Origin: Prorocentrum cordatum
Lineage: Eukaryota > Sar > Dinophyceae > Prorocentrales > Prorocentraceae
DNA: 64,000 bases
Direction of reading: 5' to 3'
Assembly: GCA_963575745.1 (NCBI GenBank)
Contig: CAUYUJ010010402.1
Span: 404,217-468,216, forward strand
Part shown: piece by piece, positions 1-10,272 of the stretch
How the letters are laid out: each line of letters begins with the position of its first letter
How positions within the stretch are numbered: the first letter of the stretch is position 1
Notes under the pieces: model-generated
Databases searched by the model: none
The model's input: the letters and a program-made list of their open reading frames with translations, nothing else
What the model was told of the DNA's origin: nothing
Translations under genes and position numbers: made by a program

Positions 1-888
1 GACTGTAGCTGGACTCTGGGTGCTCCAACCAAGGCGAATTACAGTTGCAATGAACGCGCCTGCTGGCCCTCTCACTAGGCCCCACGGCCTCGGATGCCCG
101 TGGCGTCGCATGACCCACGAGCGCCAGCTCGCCACCAGGAGGTCGCGCGTGGCCATCTCCGTCGCCTCCTGCCACGCCCTGGCCCACTCCACGATGGGCC
201 CCGCGTTGGCGAGCACGGCAGGGTCCGCGTCCTCCGCCAACAGCACCAGCGCGGCCGACCTCCCCTTGTTGCAGCCAGGGAAGGCCGCCGCCACCGTCTG
301 CCTGAGCGTGGTGATCAGCGTGTCCGTGGCGCCCTGAACACGTGTGCCGTAGAGCTCCGACGGCACGATCCCGAGCTTGACCACCTTCTCCGCTGCGCCT
401 CCTGCGGACTTGGCCCGCTGGATCTTCCAGCTCCTGGCCTTGGCCTTCATGATCCTCTTGGACTGGGCTCCGACACGACGTCGCCGCGCAGCTGACTGGG
501 TCACACCCAAATGCACGGCTTCTCGCACCACCTGAATGCCCATCTGCTTGCTCTGGCTGCCAAGCTGCCGCTCCACTCTGCCATGCGAGACCGCGGCTAC
601 GGTCTTGCCGTCCCTGCCTCTCGGTACCTGCAGCTTGAGCACCTGCTCGAAAGCGAAGACGATCTCGTCGGCCAGCTTCGTGTGGAGCGCCGCCACGGCG
701 GCCACGTCGCCTCGGGTCGACGCCGCGAGGTCGTCGAAGTATAGGCACATGTCGGCCCTCGGGTTCGCGACGTAGGGGTCGCCGATGGCGCCGATGAGAT
801 CGAGGGACAAGCACAGCGGGCCGAACACGGATCCTGCCACGATCCCTTGCGCCCAGAAGTTGCCATCGGTGTAGCACCCATTACTCTC
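1..888 (-). pseudogene. LINE reverse-transcriptase core (motifs B and C), open to window edge
   Basis: Translating the minus strand in the frame whose codons end on multiples of three gives RT motif B (QGIVAGSVFGPL) at about 825-860 and the catalytic motif C (YFDDLAAST) at about 715-741. The downstream sequence is rich in Ala, Arg and Lys and remains stop-free to base 1. The YFDD form is a normal variant of the F/Y-x-D-D active site. This frame has no stop inside the window. It joins the upstream frame through a disruption near 880-900, where NGCYTDGNFWAQG is read just before motif B. The thumb and C-terminal domain continue beyond the window. Confidence 0.8.
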
Positions 889-3010
889 CTCATCAAAGAA
901 AATACTCGCAATATGACCCGCAGCAAGGGCTTTGGAAATCCCCAGCGCAGGCCACCGCTCCAAATGAGAGAGTGCAACACCGTCTCGTAGCACTTCCGCA
1001 AGTCGTAGTAGGTGGTGGCGATGGCCTCGCCCTGCGCCAACGACCCTTCGGCTAGGAGGCCCTGCATCCAGGCCGCTCGTTCGGCAGACCTGCCCTTTAC
1101 GGCCCAATCGTATGCTCGTGGAATTCTGTTTTGCCACTTCTGGATCTCGGGGCGCCTGATCTTCCCCCATACTCGTACGAGCTCTGGTAGAAGCCCTAAA
1201 TTCCTCATGCCGCCCTTGGGCTTGGGCTGTAGCCAGAAACTAATGCACTGCTGCGAGACGGGCCAGTCTGATCCGCGCTCGGTGCAGTTCAGGATACTTG
1301 CCAGGCCTGCTAGGCCCACAGCTGGCCCTTGGGCCCGCAACCCGGGGTGGATGTTGGACTCGCCCAGGCCCGTCTTGGGGGAGAAAGCCTTACAGGAGTG
1401 CAGCACGTGGTGGCCGAGGATGGGCGGTAGCATGGGCTCGTCTACCGCGGGCGGCTCAAACCAGGGCGCTGCCCAGTCAACCTGGTGACGCCATATGCTC
1501 TCCCACTCCTGCAACGCTGCGTTGGCGGCCGTCTGCGGGTCCATCATGGCGACGTGCTGGTGCGTCTCGCCCGCGGGGGCCGTCTCTGGAGGCTCACCGA
1601 ATCTGGGTTTTGCCTCTCTCGCGTTCTGCGGTGCCAAGGGCTCCCACGGGACCTTCGGCTTGGCCCGCTTGCGCAGGGCCCCCGCGGACTTCTCGCTGTG
1701 GTTGCGAACCCATGCCCGCCAGGACTTGGTGGATTCTCTGAGCTCGCTCTGCCTCGCCTCGTCCGCCTCGCTAGCCGCAACCTGCTGCCAGCACTGGAGG
1801 TATTCCAGGCGCTCTGGCAGCTCCTGCGGCTCCTTCATGCATTCCAGGATGGTCTCGAAGACGTGGGACCACGGGGTCTTTAGCCCCTCGCCATACTGGT
1901 GGAGCTGGACGAGGGCCCACTTCTGGGTCATCGCCTCCTTGATGGACTTGATGTGGACCGCGTCCTGGCCGCCTGCCTCGCACGAGTCGCTGCTGAGGAT
2001 GTGGGCCAGGTCCCGCAAGAGACTCGCCACCCACTCTGTTGCCATAGCTCGCGCCGTCGGGGCTCCCTTGTCCCTGACCGCTGGGGGCGCCAGCTCCCGC
2101 ATCTTGTAGACAGCCTTGTCGCCGTGCCCACTGTGGGCCAGCAGTTCATCGCCGTCAAAGCAGTGATATCTGTTCCAGTGCATCTCGTAAGCGTATATGA
2201 GATCGTGCCAGAACGCGTTCAGAGTCTCGTGGTCGACGTGCTCCCGACGGAGGGGACGCGGCCACTGCACTGGAGGGGTGGGGCACCCTGTTGGCACAAC
2301 CAATGGCCAGGGCACCTTCTGCACGAGCTGGAGGGCCTGTGGCACAGGCGATCTGCGTCCCATCTGCATCATGACGGGCCTGTGGGGCTTGGCCGCAAAT
2401 ACCGTCATGACAGCAGCTCGAAGACCATTCTCCAGCAAGCTCTCGGAGACGATAAAGTAGTCCCTGACCGAGTAGTTGCCCGCACTTCCCCTGCACGTGC
2501 CTTCACTCTTGTCGTAGACCAGGTGCCCCTTCAGCTTGGCGATGATGCCCGTGCTCATCAGCTCCTGGGGCGCCATGTTGAAGTCGCCGCCGAGCACCCA
2601 CGGTTGGCCTGCCACGGCCATGAGCGCTCCGAAGCGGCTGAGGATGGTGAGGTTGCGGCTCGAGGGCCCTTCTGCCACCCACAGGTGCACAGAGCCAACC
2701 GCGATGCCGTGCCTACGGCATGTCTTGACGCAGCCCACACAGAGTCTCCATGGTGACCCCTTGGGCGAGGCGTCCCACTTCATCAGCTCGGGCAGGTAGG
2801 TAATCCTCATGCGGCTTGGCACCGCGATCATTGCCCCCGCCCTCATGCCTTCCTTGGTAGGTGCGCTGGGCACCGCTGCCGCCTTCCAGCCATATTTGAT
2901 GAGCCTGGCCGACAGCAACTCCACTTGCTTGGGCGCCAGCTGGAGCTCCTGGCCGAAGACGACTGGCGCCTCGACCTGGTAGCGCAGCTGGTGCAGTCGG
3001 CCCGTGCTTC
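888..3010 (-). pseudogene. LINE endonuclease and N-terminal reverse-transcriptase region
   Basis: This open frame contains an endonuclease/exonuclease/phosphatase signature (VLGGDFNMAP at about 2580-2610, then SVRDYFIVSESLLENG about 40 residues later). These match the GDFN and D-Y-I elements of apurinic-type LINE endonucleases. About 400 residues further on come reverse-transcriptase blocks: a fingers region around FWLQPKPKGGMRNLGLLPELVRVW, and motif A around TTYYDLRKCYETVLHSLIW with its metal-binding Asp. The frame then breaks at about 880-900. RT motifs B and C lie in the next frame (1-888). The region between endonuclease and RT is long, as is usual in these elements. Confidence 0.8.
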
Positions 3011-3887
3011 TGGACTTCATCATCCTTGACACCGGCCTGCTTGAGGGCTGTCGCGATCTCCTGGGGGCTTGCCTTGGCCTTGAGCTGGAGGACGTCCTCG
3101 CCCTGCTCCTCGGGGACTGCACAAGCGCGTCTCTTGTAGCGTGGGCAGTCGCCGCCGAGGCTTGCCCCGTCTTCGTCCATCGGCACCGCCATCTTCTCTG
3201 CAGCGTTCGCCTTCTTCTTCGCCGCGAGCGCGAGGGCCGCCTCCAACTGCTTGGTGACCTCCGCATCCTGCTCCTCGCCGTCCGTCCCCAGGGACGTCTT
3301 GGCGAGCTCCAGGTGCGCGCAGACCGAGTCCCAGCCCTTGGACGTGGGGGGCCTGGCCAGCGACCTCTCCTTGACGCGGAGGGGGCGACCTTCTTGCCCG
3401 CCTGCTCGGCCTTGTTCTCTGCGGTGTGCAGCTGAGCCTGGGTGTCCTCGAGCTGCTGCTTGAGCTTCGCCACTTGGGCGTCTGCCTTTGTCTGTGCTTT
3501 CTCTGCTCCACGGAGACGGCGGCGCACGGCCACTTCCGCGTAGCATACTGGTAGTGTTGCTTCCTTTTGTGCCAGCAGCCCGTCGATATGTTCTTGCAGC
3601 TTCGTCGTGGCTTCCGATGCGAACTCCATGCCAGGTTCCTGCGCGAGCTGTTCGAGATCTTTGAGGCGGGCCCTGTAAATCTCCAGCTTCTTCGCAATCC
3701 CTGACGTGGTCTCATTCGAGGCGTCGCCATCGGCGTCCTGGTGCGTGTCCTTCGGTCCGTCGCCCTGCCCGTCTCTCTTGGGCGCCTGCCGAGGCTTCTT
3801 ACACCAGTAGCATACTTTCGTCCTTCCCCAACAATCATCTGTGTGGCACGCTGAGCAGGTCCACACATCGCCAGACTTCGGGGGCAT
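3010..3887 (-). pseudogene. LINE N-terminal region with CxxC zinc-binding-like motif
   Basis: The ATG at 3887 opens a product starting MPPKSGDVWTC. Two Cys pairs follow closely (CSAC, then CYWC about 14 residues on), a spacing typical of small zinc-binding modules. A Lys/Gln/Glu/Ala-rich region then follows that is probably coiled coil (for example around KADAQVAKLKQQLEDTQAQL). Coding then passes to another frame near 3385, in a run of G at about 3383-3388, which suggests an indel in a homopolymer. That second frame carries sensible Lys/Glu/Ala-rich sequence to about 3010. An upstream in-frame extension to 4259 translates a (GGA)n tract and is rejected as coding. The role is probably nucleic-acid binding, analogous to ORF1 of other LINEs; this is inference. 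Confidence 0.7.
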
Positions 3888-3963
3888 CTGGTTGCTCGGG
3901 GCGGCGGTGCCACTGCCAAGTTTGCCGCACCCTGCGACACGAGAAATCTCCTGGCACCTGGAA

Positions 3964-4115
3964 ATCCTCGAGTCGGGCAATGGCTGAGGAGAAGGAGGAG
4001 GAGCAGGAGGAGGAGGAGGGCGAGGAGGAGGAGGAGGAGGAGGAGGGAGGATGAGGACGAGGAGGAGGGCGAGGAGGAGGAGGAGGAGGAGGGGAAGGAA
4101 GAGGAGGAGGAGACA
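3964..4115 (+). repeat. (GGA)n microsatellite, imperfect
   Basis: Interrupted GGA triplets on the plus strand with GGAGGA and GAGGAC variants. Polypurine on one strand. It forms an inverted partner with the (CCT)n tract at 4467-4601. Confidence 0.9.
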
Positions 4116-4466
4116 GGAGGAGGACGGGTCGCCTAAGCCCTTCGGAGAAACCCAGCAGGAAGAGCTGGCCTGAGGGAAGGAACCCCAATGGAACTCGCGA
4201 CCTGGACACCCTGGATCTCTCCCCCGGACTGGCTTGTCCGAGGGGATCCAGGGAGACACGAACGGATCTACATGATCTCAGGTATGGTCCAACATGTCAT
4301 GGATGCTCATCCTTCCCCTCTATAAATGTTCTAATGCTGCCACCAACAGAAGGCACGACATCAATATCTGCTTTTGCTGGTGCAGACGTTTCCCCCCTGG
4401 GGGCCTGCGGCCCTCCTCCTCCTACTTCTTCTCCTCCTCCTCATCACCATCATTTCCCCCCCCATC
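4116..4466. other. Non-repetitive spacer, no gene seen
   Basis: About 350 bp of unremarkable sequence between the GGA and CCT tracts. No protein-like open frame, RNA gene or repeat was recognised. Confidence 0.5.
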
Positions 4467-4601
4467 CTCCTCCTCCTCCTCCTCCTCCTCCTCCTCCTCC
4501 TCCTCCTCCTCCTCCTCCTCCTCCTCCCTCCTCCTCCTCCTCCCCCTCCTCCTCCTCCTCCTCCTCCTCCTCCTCCTCCTCCTCCTCCTCCTCCTCCTCC
4601 T
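4467..4601 (+). repeat. (CCT)n microsatellite
   Basis: Almost pure CCT with a few CCC interruptions. It is complementary to the GGA tract about 350 bp upstream, so the pair could form a long imperfect hairpin. Confidence 0.95.
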
Positions 4602-4684
4602 GGCTGTCCCCCCGTGGCCCGGGAAGAGGGCAGCCCGGAGGCCGAGCAGACGGCGGGCGACCTCGGGACCACTGCCCCCTGCCC

Positions 4685-4854
4685 CTCGGGTTACGTCGGG
4701 CACGTCCTCCTACAGGCGGATTCGTTGGACGAAACATATAACAGATATGTGCAACAATGGCCAACGCACGCGCCACAAATAATCCCCAGAGTATGATTTA
4801 AACTATGTTTAACGATTCCTGTTGCAGAGGGACGCGGCCGACATAACCCTCGGG
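4685..4854. mobile_element. Foldback/MITE family F1, copy 1 (~170 bp)
   Basis: The left arm (about 4685-4716, containing GGGTTACGTCGGGCACGTCC) is the near reverse complement of the right arm (about 4818-4854, containing GGACGCGGCCGACATAACCC). The centre is AT-rich. The same arm sequence recurs at 8165-8371 and 22391-22554. No coding capacity, so it is a non-autonomous terminal-inverted-repeat element or foldback. Confidence 0.75.
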
Positions 4855-4862
4855 ACTCCACT

Positions 4863-5123
4863 CTCTCATGGCGAGGGGGGTAAGGGATATCTGGGGAAAC
4901 GAAGAATGACATAAACACAAAAAACTCGGACGTCCGCGCGGATTTCTCGGATCGGCGCTGGGGCCCCCTGGCGGCGCCTCTGGCGCCGCCCCTGGCGAGC
5001 TACGCGCGCCAGGGAGGGGGGCCCAGCGCGGACCCGAGAAATCCGCGGGGACCTCAGAATTGTTATGTTTATGCCTTTGTTCGTGTCCCGGAATTCTCTC
5101 ATAGCCAGGGGGGTAAGGGATAT
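4863..5123. repeat. ~28-bp direct repeats flanking an F2 foldback copy
   Basis: The block ending GGGGGGTAAGGGATAT occurs at about 4863-4890 and again at about 5096-5123 with only two substitutions, one copy on each side of the F2 hairpin at 4908-5087. It could be a long target-site duplication or part of a larger composite repeat. Confidence 0.7.
4908..5087. mobile_element. Foldback/MITE family F2, copy 1
   Basis: The outer arms carry ACATAAAC and its complement GTTTATG. The inner arms carry CCGCGCGGATTTCTCGG and its complement CCGAGAAATCCGCGGGG, around a GC-rich centre. The same architecture recurs at 14955-15165 and 15268-15425. Confidence 0.75.
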
Positions 5124-5129
5124 GTCTGT

Positions 5130-5767
5130 CGATCGTGGGGTCTTCGAAGGGACCACATAATTTGGGGCCCAACCCCGAGATCTACGACGCTGGGGCGTCC
5201 GTCCTCGACAGGGGTGCGTCCGAACAGCTCCCTGGGGGTGTATCACAGGGTGTCCCTCCTTCTCTCACGGTCGAGGCTGCTTGGAGAGGGCACGCGAGAG
5301 GACACATGACACTTCCGAGGGCCACATCGCCACAGGAATGTAGCGGGCACGGACGCAAGGGTATCCTTGACTTGGCAAGATCGACCTACCAGTCAGCCTC
5401 GACGGTAGCCGCTTCGTTCTCTTCGAAAACTCGGGGCTGGGATAGAAACCTTGCCTGCGAGGGGAGGGGCTAGTGACCCACACGGAGGCGGAGTGCAGAG
5501 GCCAGCTCTGCAGGCCCCTTGCGCTCCACTGGCACAGGCTCACCCCGGGAGGCACGCCCAGGGCCGCCCGCCAAGGCCTGCTCAAAGTAAACAGGAGTTG
5601 CTGCCGGTGGTCGCTTTTGTTTCCGTTTCGACCGTCCCTGGGCGAGCGCGTTCCACTACTCGCAGAGCGACCACTCGCACATGGCTTGGATCCGCCGTGG
5701 GGGATCTACGGTAAACTACACCGAAGCAGACAGATGATTGTTTGACGTTTCCGAGCAGGTACTTTTC
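5130..5767. other. No gene recognised
   Basis: Mixed sequence without protein-like frames. A segment at about 5640-5765 shares short blocks (GCGAGCGCGTTCCACTA; CGAAGCAGACA) with 36870-37000 in a different arrangement, so it is probably an old dispersed repeat. Confidence 0.4.
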
Positions 5768-5972
5768 GAATTTCGGACCAGGCGAAAGGGGGGGATAGCA
5801 AAGGGGGGGTTGAGAATCAGCTCACGTAGCTGATTTTCCCGGCGCCTCCCAGCGCCAGAGGCGGCTATGTATCGAGGGCTGGGCCCCTCGGTGGGGCCGA
5901 AACCAGCTGCATGCAGCAGATTTCGTACCCCCCCTTTTCCAATCCCCCCCCCCTTCCGTCCGGCCCGAGACT
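5768..5972. repeat. Foldback with G-tract and C-tract arms
   Basis: The left arm holds GGGGGGGATAGCAAAGGGGGGG and the right arm its approximate complement in C-runs. Between them is an inner inverted region (CAGCTCACGTAGCTG; CAGCTGCATGCAGCAG). Confidence 0.55.
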
Positions 5973-6151
5973 CGTGGAACGCCCTCGGTGGGTACCGACT
6001 CCTGCGGGCCGCGCGGTGCCATGGGATCGGCGAAGCGTCGCCGGCAGATCGGCGATGGGCCCCCGAGAACGAATCCGCAGGCTCCCCTGCGGGCTGTGGA
6101 CCCGGATCCGGCCCACATGGCAGGTCGGGCACGCGCAGACATGGATTCGGT

Positions 6152-6189
6152 ATCCGTGGCTCTGGCGCGTGGGCGCCAGATCCACGGAT
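6152..6189. repeat. 17-bp inverted repeat, related to the F6 hairpin
   Basis: ATCCGTGGCTCTGGCGC (6152-6168) pairs with GCGCCAGATCCACGGAT (6173-6189), 16 of 17 positions complementary with a 4-base loop. It resembles the hairpin of the F6 dispersed repeat. Confidence 0.8.
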
Positions 6190-6404
6190 CGCGAAGGTAG
6201 CCCAACACGTGAGGTCAGTGCCTCCTCATTTGAAGACGGAGCGTGCCGACTTCGGATGAAAACATTACCCGTCGGTAATCCACGATGCCTATATCCATGC
6301 TTTTGTTTTGTAAAGCAATGGGCGATTGGGGGTCGATACCGCCTCCCCCGAGACTATCCGCCTCTCCCCCTAAGTTTGCCCTTACAGGGGGTGGGGGTGG
6401 TTGT

Positions 6405-6590
6405 GCAGTGACCGACAGTCCCATCATCCCTGTAAGCCAACCATGACATGAGTTAGAACTCCAAAATGTGCTACTAACAAAGACGTTGGCATTTAAACAG
6501 AAAGCCGATGTCCCAAAACAAGGCAATCTCAACCAGAACTGTTCTAGAAGCGATCTGAGACCATCCCGTGCAAATCACACAAGATGATTG
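6405..6590 (+). repeat. Degenerate copy of ~235-bp dispersed repeat F7
   Basis: Shares the ordered blocks GACCGACAGTCCC, TTAGAACTCCAAAATG, CCAGAACTGTTCTAG and CATCCCGTGCAAATCAC with the clearer copy immediately downstream, at much lower identity. The two are an ancient direct tandem pair. Confidence 0.6.
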
Positions 6591-6596
6591 AACTCC

Positions 6597-6836
6597 TTTC
6601 TTTGAGCAGGGACCGACCGTCCCGGCATTCCTGTAGGCCTACCACGAAATGTTCTCAGAACCCAAACATGTTCACATAACAAAAGCAATGTGCTTAGAAC
6701 CTAAACCGGATGTGTTTAAACAAGACAGTCCCAGCCAGAACTGTTATAAACACATCCCGTGGAAATCACAAAAGGTTCTTAGAACACTGTCTGGTAGGCC
6801 TACAGGCATGCTGGGACGCTTCGCCACTGCCTGATC
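6597..6836 (+). repeat. Dispersed repeat F7, copy 1
   Basis: About 240 bp starting TTTGAGCAGGGACCGACCG and ending GACGCTTCGCCACTGC. Its counterpart is at 16813-17048 with roughly 80-85 percent identity by eye. Rich in AGAAC/GTTCT words. No coding potential. Confidence 0.85.
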
Positions 6837-7046
6837 TCTGGCGGGCCTATAGGCAAGCGCTTCGCCACTGCTGTGGGGGGCGGGGAGGCCCACCCCCCCG
6901 CGAGCCGCGGGAGCTCGCTCTCGTCGTGCCCCCCCCCAGATCCTGGCCCAGCCTTGGTGCTCCCTTCGGCCCCCGATGCCCTCCTGCGAAGGGAGGAGCA
7001 CGCTCGGTGGCAACCCAAGGGAGCCTCCCACACCGCCTGGGCGGCC
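6837..7046. other. GC-rich spacer, no gene seen
   Basis: C- and G-run-rich sequence without recognisable features. Confidence 0.4.
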
Positions 7047-7300
7047 ACTGCGCATCGACGCAAGTCGACGCCAGTCGACGCCCATCGACGCCGCATCGAC
7101 GCTAAATCGACGCTGAACTGGCGCTAAGCCGGCGCGATCCCAAGCATCACCTGCCGCTCATCGACGCTGGTCGACGTGCGAATCGACGCTAATCCACGCT
7201 AGTCGACGCAAATCGACGCTAAATCGAATCTAACCAACGCTAAACCGGCGCTCTCCCATCGATTACCTGTCGCTCTTCGACGCCAATCGAAGCTGAAGAC
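7047..7300 (+). repeat. ~11-bp minisatellite (ATCGACGCTAA type) with a higher-order period
   Basis: Many copies of units such as ATCGACGCTAA and GTCGACGCCAG. A longer block (GCTAA, CCGGCGC, then CACCTG or TACCTG and CGCTC) recurs about 110 bp apart, at about 7118-7165 and 7228-7275. This shows a second level of periodicity. Confidence 0.85.
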
Positions 7301-7499
7301 GGAACTGAGAAGGCACACGGGGCTCCCATGATTTGCCACCGAAGGCACGGGGGGGGGGACGAGCGACTTACCTCCAGAGGCGCCAGCCTCGCCCGCAATC
7401 CGCGACCTGCCACTCCCCGGCTCCCCGGGGCCCCGGCCCATGCCCTCAATGCGGGGGGGAGAGGGGGGAGACCGCTGTGGCGATGAGGATCGGGTGCGA

Positions 7500-7945
7500 T
7501 TTCACGGTAAACGTGTGTTCATGGAGTGTTCATGTATATGTACGTGTATGTGTGGTTGTGTAGCTGTGTAGTTGTGTGGTTGTGTGTATGTGTGTGCGTG
7601 TGCGCGTACACGTACGTATATGAATGTATGGTCGTAGTGTGTATGAGTATATGTATATGTAGGTGCGTGTTGTAGTATTGGGTATTGCATGTATGCGTGA
7701 AGTGGATCTGCATGTGATGTGCGTGTGATATGTTGTGTATGTATATAAATGGACGCGTGGTTGGGTGCAGGTGTGATCTGTGTGCATGTATGCATGTCGG
7801 TCTGCATGGGTGCGTGTGCTTGCGTGCGCGTGTGTGCTGCTGGCCTTTAGACGCTCGCGCGCCATCTTCGCTGACCTTGCTACGCCCTACCGCCGCGCGC
7901 AGGAACGCGACGCCACAAAGTGTGTGTGTGTGTGTGTGTTGTAGG
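7500..7945 (+). repeat. TG-rich microsatellite region
   Basis: Alternating purine-pyrimidine sequence (TGTGTG, GTATAT, GCGTGTG) for about 350 bp, with a pure (TG)n run at about 7918-7940. It has the composition favoured by Z-DNA. It is noncoding. Confidence 0.85.
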
Positions 7946-8029
7946 GTTCCTCTGCCGAACTCTCTCTCTACCCCTTGCTCTTTCTCTGCCTCCCCCTCCC
8001 TCTCTCTCTCTCTCTTCCGTATTCCTTGC

Positions 8030-8640
8030 CGGCGTCCCAGCTGCTAGACGTGCCCCTGTTCCCGACGAGGTCCCTTGCCTAAGTGATTGAAGAACAGCTC
8101 CTCGGTGCTAGACTTGCTGTTCCCCCTTCGCAGCCCCCCTGTGCTGCACAGCAAACTCGGTGGTGTTAGACGTATGTTGGGCGTGTCCCTCCACAGGGGC
8201 ATTTGCGACGAAAAAATAAAAAATACCCCGACAATGCCCCAAAAAGGCAAAACAAATACCCCAAACAGAATCACCTGATTATTTTTGGACTATACTATAT
8301 TTCTTTAATATTATCTTTAAAACAAATCATCGAACATCCCCCTGTAGGGGGACAGGTCCGACTTAATGTTGGACGTACCCCTCTGTTCGGCGAGGCCCGT
8401 CCCCGAGCTGCTCTGACACACTCTGAGGTGCTATGCGTGCCCTTCCTCACTGCACCGGCCCCCCCCCCCTCCCTCCTCTGCTGCGCAGGCCCCCTCCTCT
8501 CAGACGAGGCCCCTCCCCAAGCTGATTGCACAAAAGCTCCTTGGTGCTGCGCGCGAGATCTCCTCCTTCGCCTGCCTTGGCTACACAGCCTCCCTCTGTT
8601 ACACGAGGCCCCTTCCCCAAACCGCAGCACAAACCTCGGA
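8030..8640 (+). repeat. ~110-120-bp degenerate tandem repeat, interrupted by an F1 element
   Basis: The pattern GAGGCCC-TCCCCAAGCTGATTG, CTCCTTGGTGCT, then a C-run recurs at about 8060-8160, 8388-8490 and 8500-8600. The F1 MITE at 8165-8371 splits the first copy from the second. Confidence 0.6.
8165..8371. mobile_element. Foldback/MITE family F1, copy 2
   Basis: Left arm GGGCGTGTCCCTCCACAGGGG and right arm CCCCCTGTAGGGGGACAGG are diverged inverted repeats around an AT-rich core containing TTTTTGGACTATACTATATT. Confidence 0.65.
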
Positions 8641-8704
8641 ATCGGTCGCTGCCGACGGTCTCGGGCTCAAAAACAGCCCCCATGGAGGCAAAACAAGGCA
8701 AGAG

Positions 8705-8925
8705 CGTTTTTTCAGATTCAGGCAAATTTACTTGCATGGCGTTCGCCTCTCCACCCCCCCACACACCCCACCACCTCGCCCCTCTTCAAACGAAAACTAG
8801 CGTGCAAGTGACTCTCGACTTGCGTGATCTCCGCACGTGCAAGCCTTTTGCGGCTTGCTTACGGTTGAGCCCCCCCCGTCCATGCAAATCAACTTGCTGG
8901 ATTTGTTTAAACAAAAACAGGCTCC
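8705..8925 (+). mobile_element. Foldback family F4, copy A
   Basis: Begins with TTCAGGCAAATTTACTTGCATGGCG and ends with CCATGCAAATCAACTTGCTGG, an imperfect terminal inversion, around C-runs. A close copy lies at 17701-17905 in the same orientation and another at 17496-17700 in the opposite orientation. Confidence 0.7.
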
Positions 8926-9276
8926 CAAAAAGCTTCCCGAACCCATAACCTCGAGCCCCCTTCCTCCGACCCCATCTGGGAGGCCTAAAGCTCAATGTGT
9001 GCGGCAATGGCCGGCTCAAATAGGAGGCCCGCCGGCTAGTCGTCCCAGGCGTCGGGCACGCCGCTGTCGCCAGGGCGGCGCGCGCCACTCGGGCCTGGCC
9101 GCGCGGGCGTCCAGGGCTGAACGAACGAGCGAAGACCAAGTGGGGACGACGGGCTCGATGATCCGTTTGGGCGAGTTCGGAAACCGGCACCCAAAACACG
9201 CTTTTATCTCTTGGGAGCACATCTTTTACATCCGCCGCCTCCCTCCGAGCTTCCGCCGGCGGAGGCGGCCTCTTTT
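8926..9276. other. No gene recognised
   Basis: GC-rich sequence; open frames present have no recognisable motifs. Confidence 0.4.
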
Positions 9277-9655
9277 CGGGGGCGCGCAAACGTGGATTAG
9301 CGAACCATGGATTTGGCGCGCGGTCGCCAAATCCATGGATCGGGTGAGGTGCCCTCCCTAAGATGCGGCCGATGCCGCCTCGCTCGGCGGCGGAAATCCA
9401 CGATTTCCCATGGAAACGGGACCCGTCGCTAATCCACGCCCCCTTGGATCCATGTTTGCGATCGCCTGATCGTTCTGCCTCCGACAGCCTACCGCCGCCT
9501 TCCGCCGCGGAAGAGATGGCAACTCGTTCGATCCTCGAAGGCAAGGCCCTTACAGGGCGGGCCGTCTCAGAAGGGGTTCGGAAGGCCTGCGGCACTCGGA
9601 GCAGTTCCCGGAGCATTCTCTCCATAGACGGAGCCGGCATATCAGGAGGCCGGAG
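9277..9655 (+). repeat. Dispersed repeat F6, copy 1, ending at a CCT tract
   Basis: About 370 bp shared with 19123-19483 at roughly 90 percent identity. It contains a near-palindrome built on CCATGGATTTGGCG and CGCCAAATCCATGG (about 9305-9343). Both copies run directly into a (CCT)n tract, a layout like a short retroposon with a simple-sequence tail, although no RNA-polymerase-III motif was identified. Confidence 0.8.
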
Positions 9656-9675
9656 GAGGCTTGGCCGAAGGAGGA

Positions 9676-9759
9676 GGCTTCTCCTCCTCCTCCTCCCCCT
9701 CCTACTCCTCCTCCTCCTGCTCGCTCCTGCTCCTGCTCCTGCTCCTGCTCCTCCTCCTC

Positions 9760-9790
<31 letters not shown>

Positions 9791-10010
9791 TCCTCCTCCT
9801 CCTCCTCCTCCTCCTCCTCCTCCTCCTCCTCCTCCTCCTCCTCCTCCTCCTCCTCCCTCTCCCTCCTCCTCCTCCCCCTCCTCCTCCTCCTCCTCCTCCT
9901 CCTCCCTCCTCCTCCTCCCTCCTCCTCCTCCTCCTCCTCCTCCTCCTCTCCTCCTCCTCGCTCCTCCTTTCGCTCCTCCTCCTCCTCCTCCTCCCCCTCC
10001 TGGTCCGGGC
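9676..10010 (+). repeat. (CCT)n microsatellite, ~330 bp
   Basis: Mostly CCT with GCTCCT, CCC and TCT interruptions. Every long open frame here encodes homopolymeric Pro/Ser/Leu or Glu/Arg/Gly and is not a gene. Confidence 0.95.
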
Positions 10011-10190
10011 CACGACGGCGCTTCTGAGAAGCCTCGCAGCCGTCTGAGAACGCCTGCCCCCTCTCGCTGTCCCCCTGGGCTCGCCGCCGACGCTGTTGGC
10101 CCAGGGCCCAGGCCCAGCCGAAACCCATCGGGCGGCGTCGCCTGACCAGCTCGGCGATCCTGGCCAGGAGCGCTTGGGCGCCCGAGCTAT

Positions 10191-10272
10191 CCGGGGTAAC
10201 TCGGGTCCGGGGTAACTCGGGTTTAGATTCCCGAAAAAAGGACCCCGAATTAGCCCTGACCCGAGTTACCCC
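10191..10272. repeat. 14-bp inverted repeat (GGGGTAACTCGGGT)
   Basis: GGGGTAACTCGGGT at 10209-10222 pairs perfectly with ACCCGAGTTACCCC at 10259-10272. A direct second copy of the left arm sits at about 10192-10206. Confidence 0.85.

Larger units (their letters stand above)
1..3887 (-). mobile_element. LINE (non-LTR) retrotransposon, 3'-truncated by the window edge, decayed
   Basis: A minus-strand element with a Cys-rich N-terminus, an endonuclease/exonuclease/phosphatase-type endonuclease and a reverse transcriptase, in that order, which is the domain order of non-LTR retrotransposons. Coding continuity is kept only by changing frame near 3385, near 3010 and near 880-900, so this copy is not translatable as one protein. 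The reading frame is still open at base 1, so the C-terminus and 3' end lie outside the window. The 5' limit is uncertain: a (GGA)n tract at 3964-4115 lies just upstream of the first ATG and could be leader or flank. Elements of this design are, from memory, abundant in dinoflagellate genomes. Such machinery acts by target-primed reverse transcription and can mobilise host mRNAs in trans. Confidence 0.85.

Noticed and set aside
7500-7945. His/Thr-rich protein on the minus strand
   Set aside because: Translation of TG-rich microsatellite.
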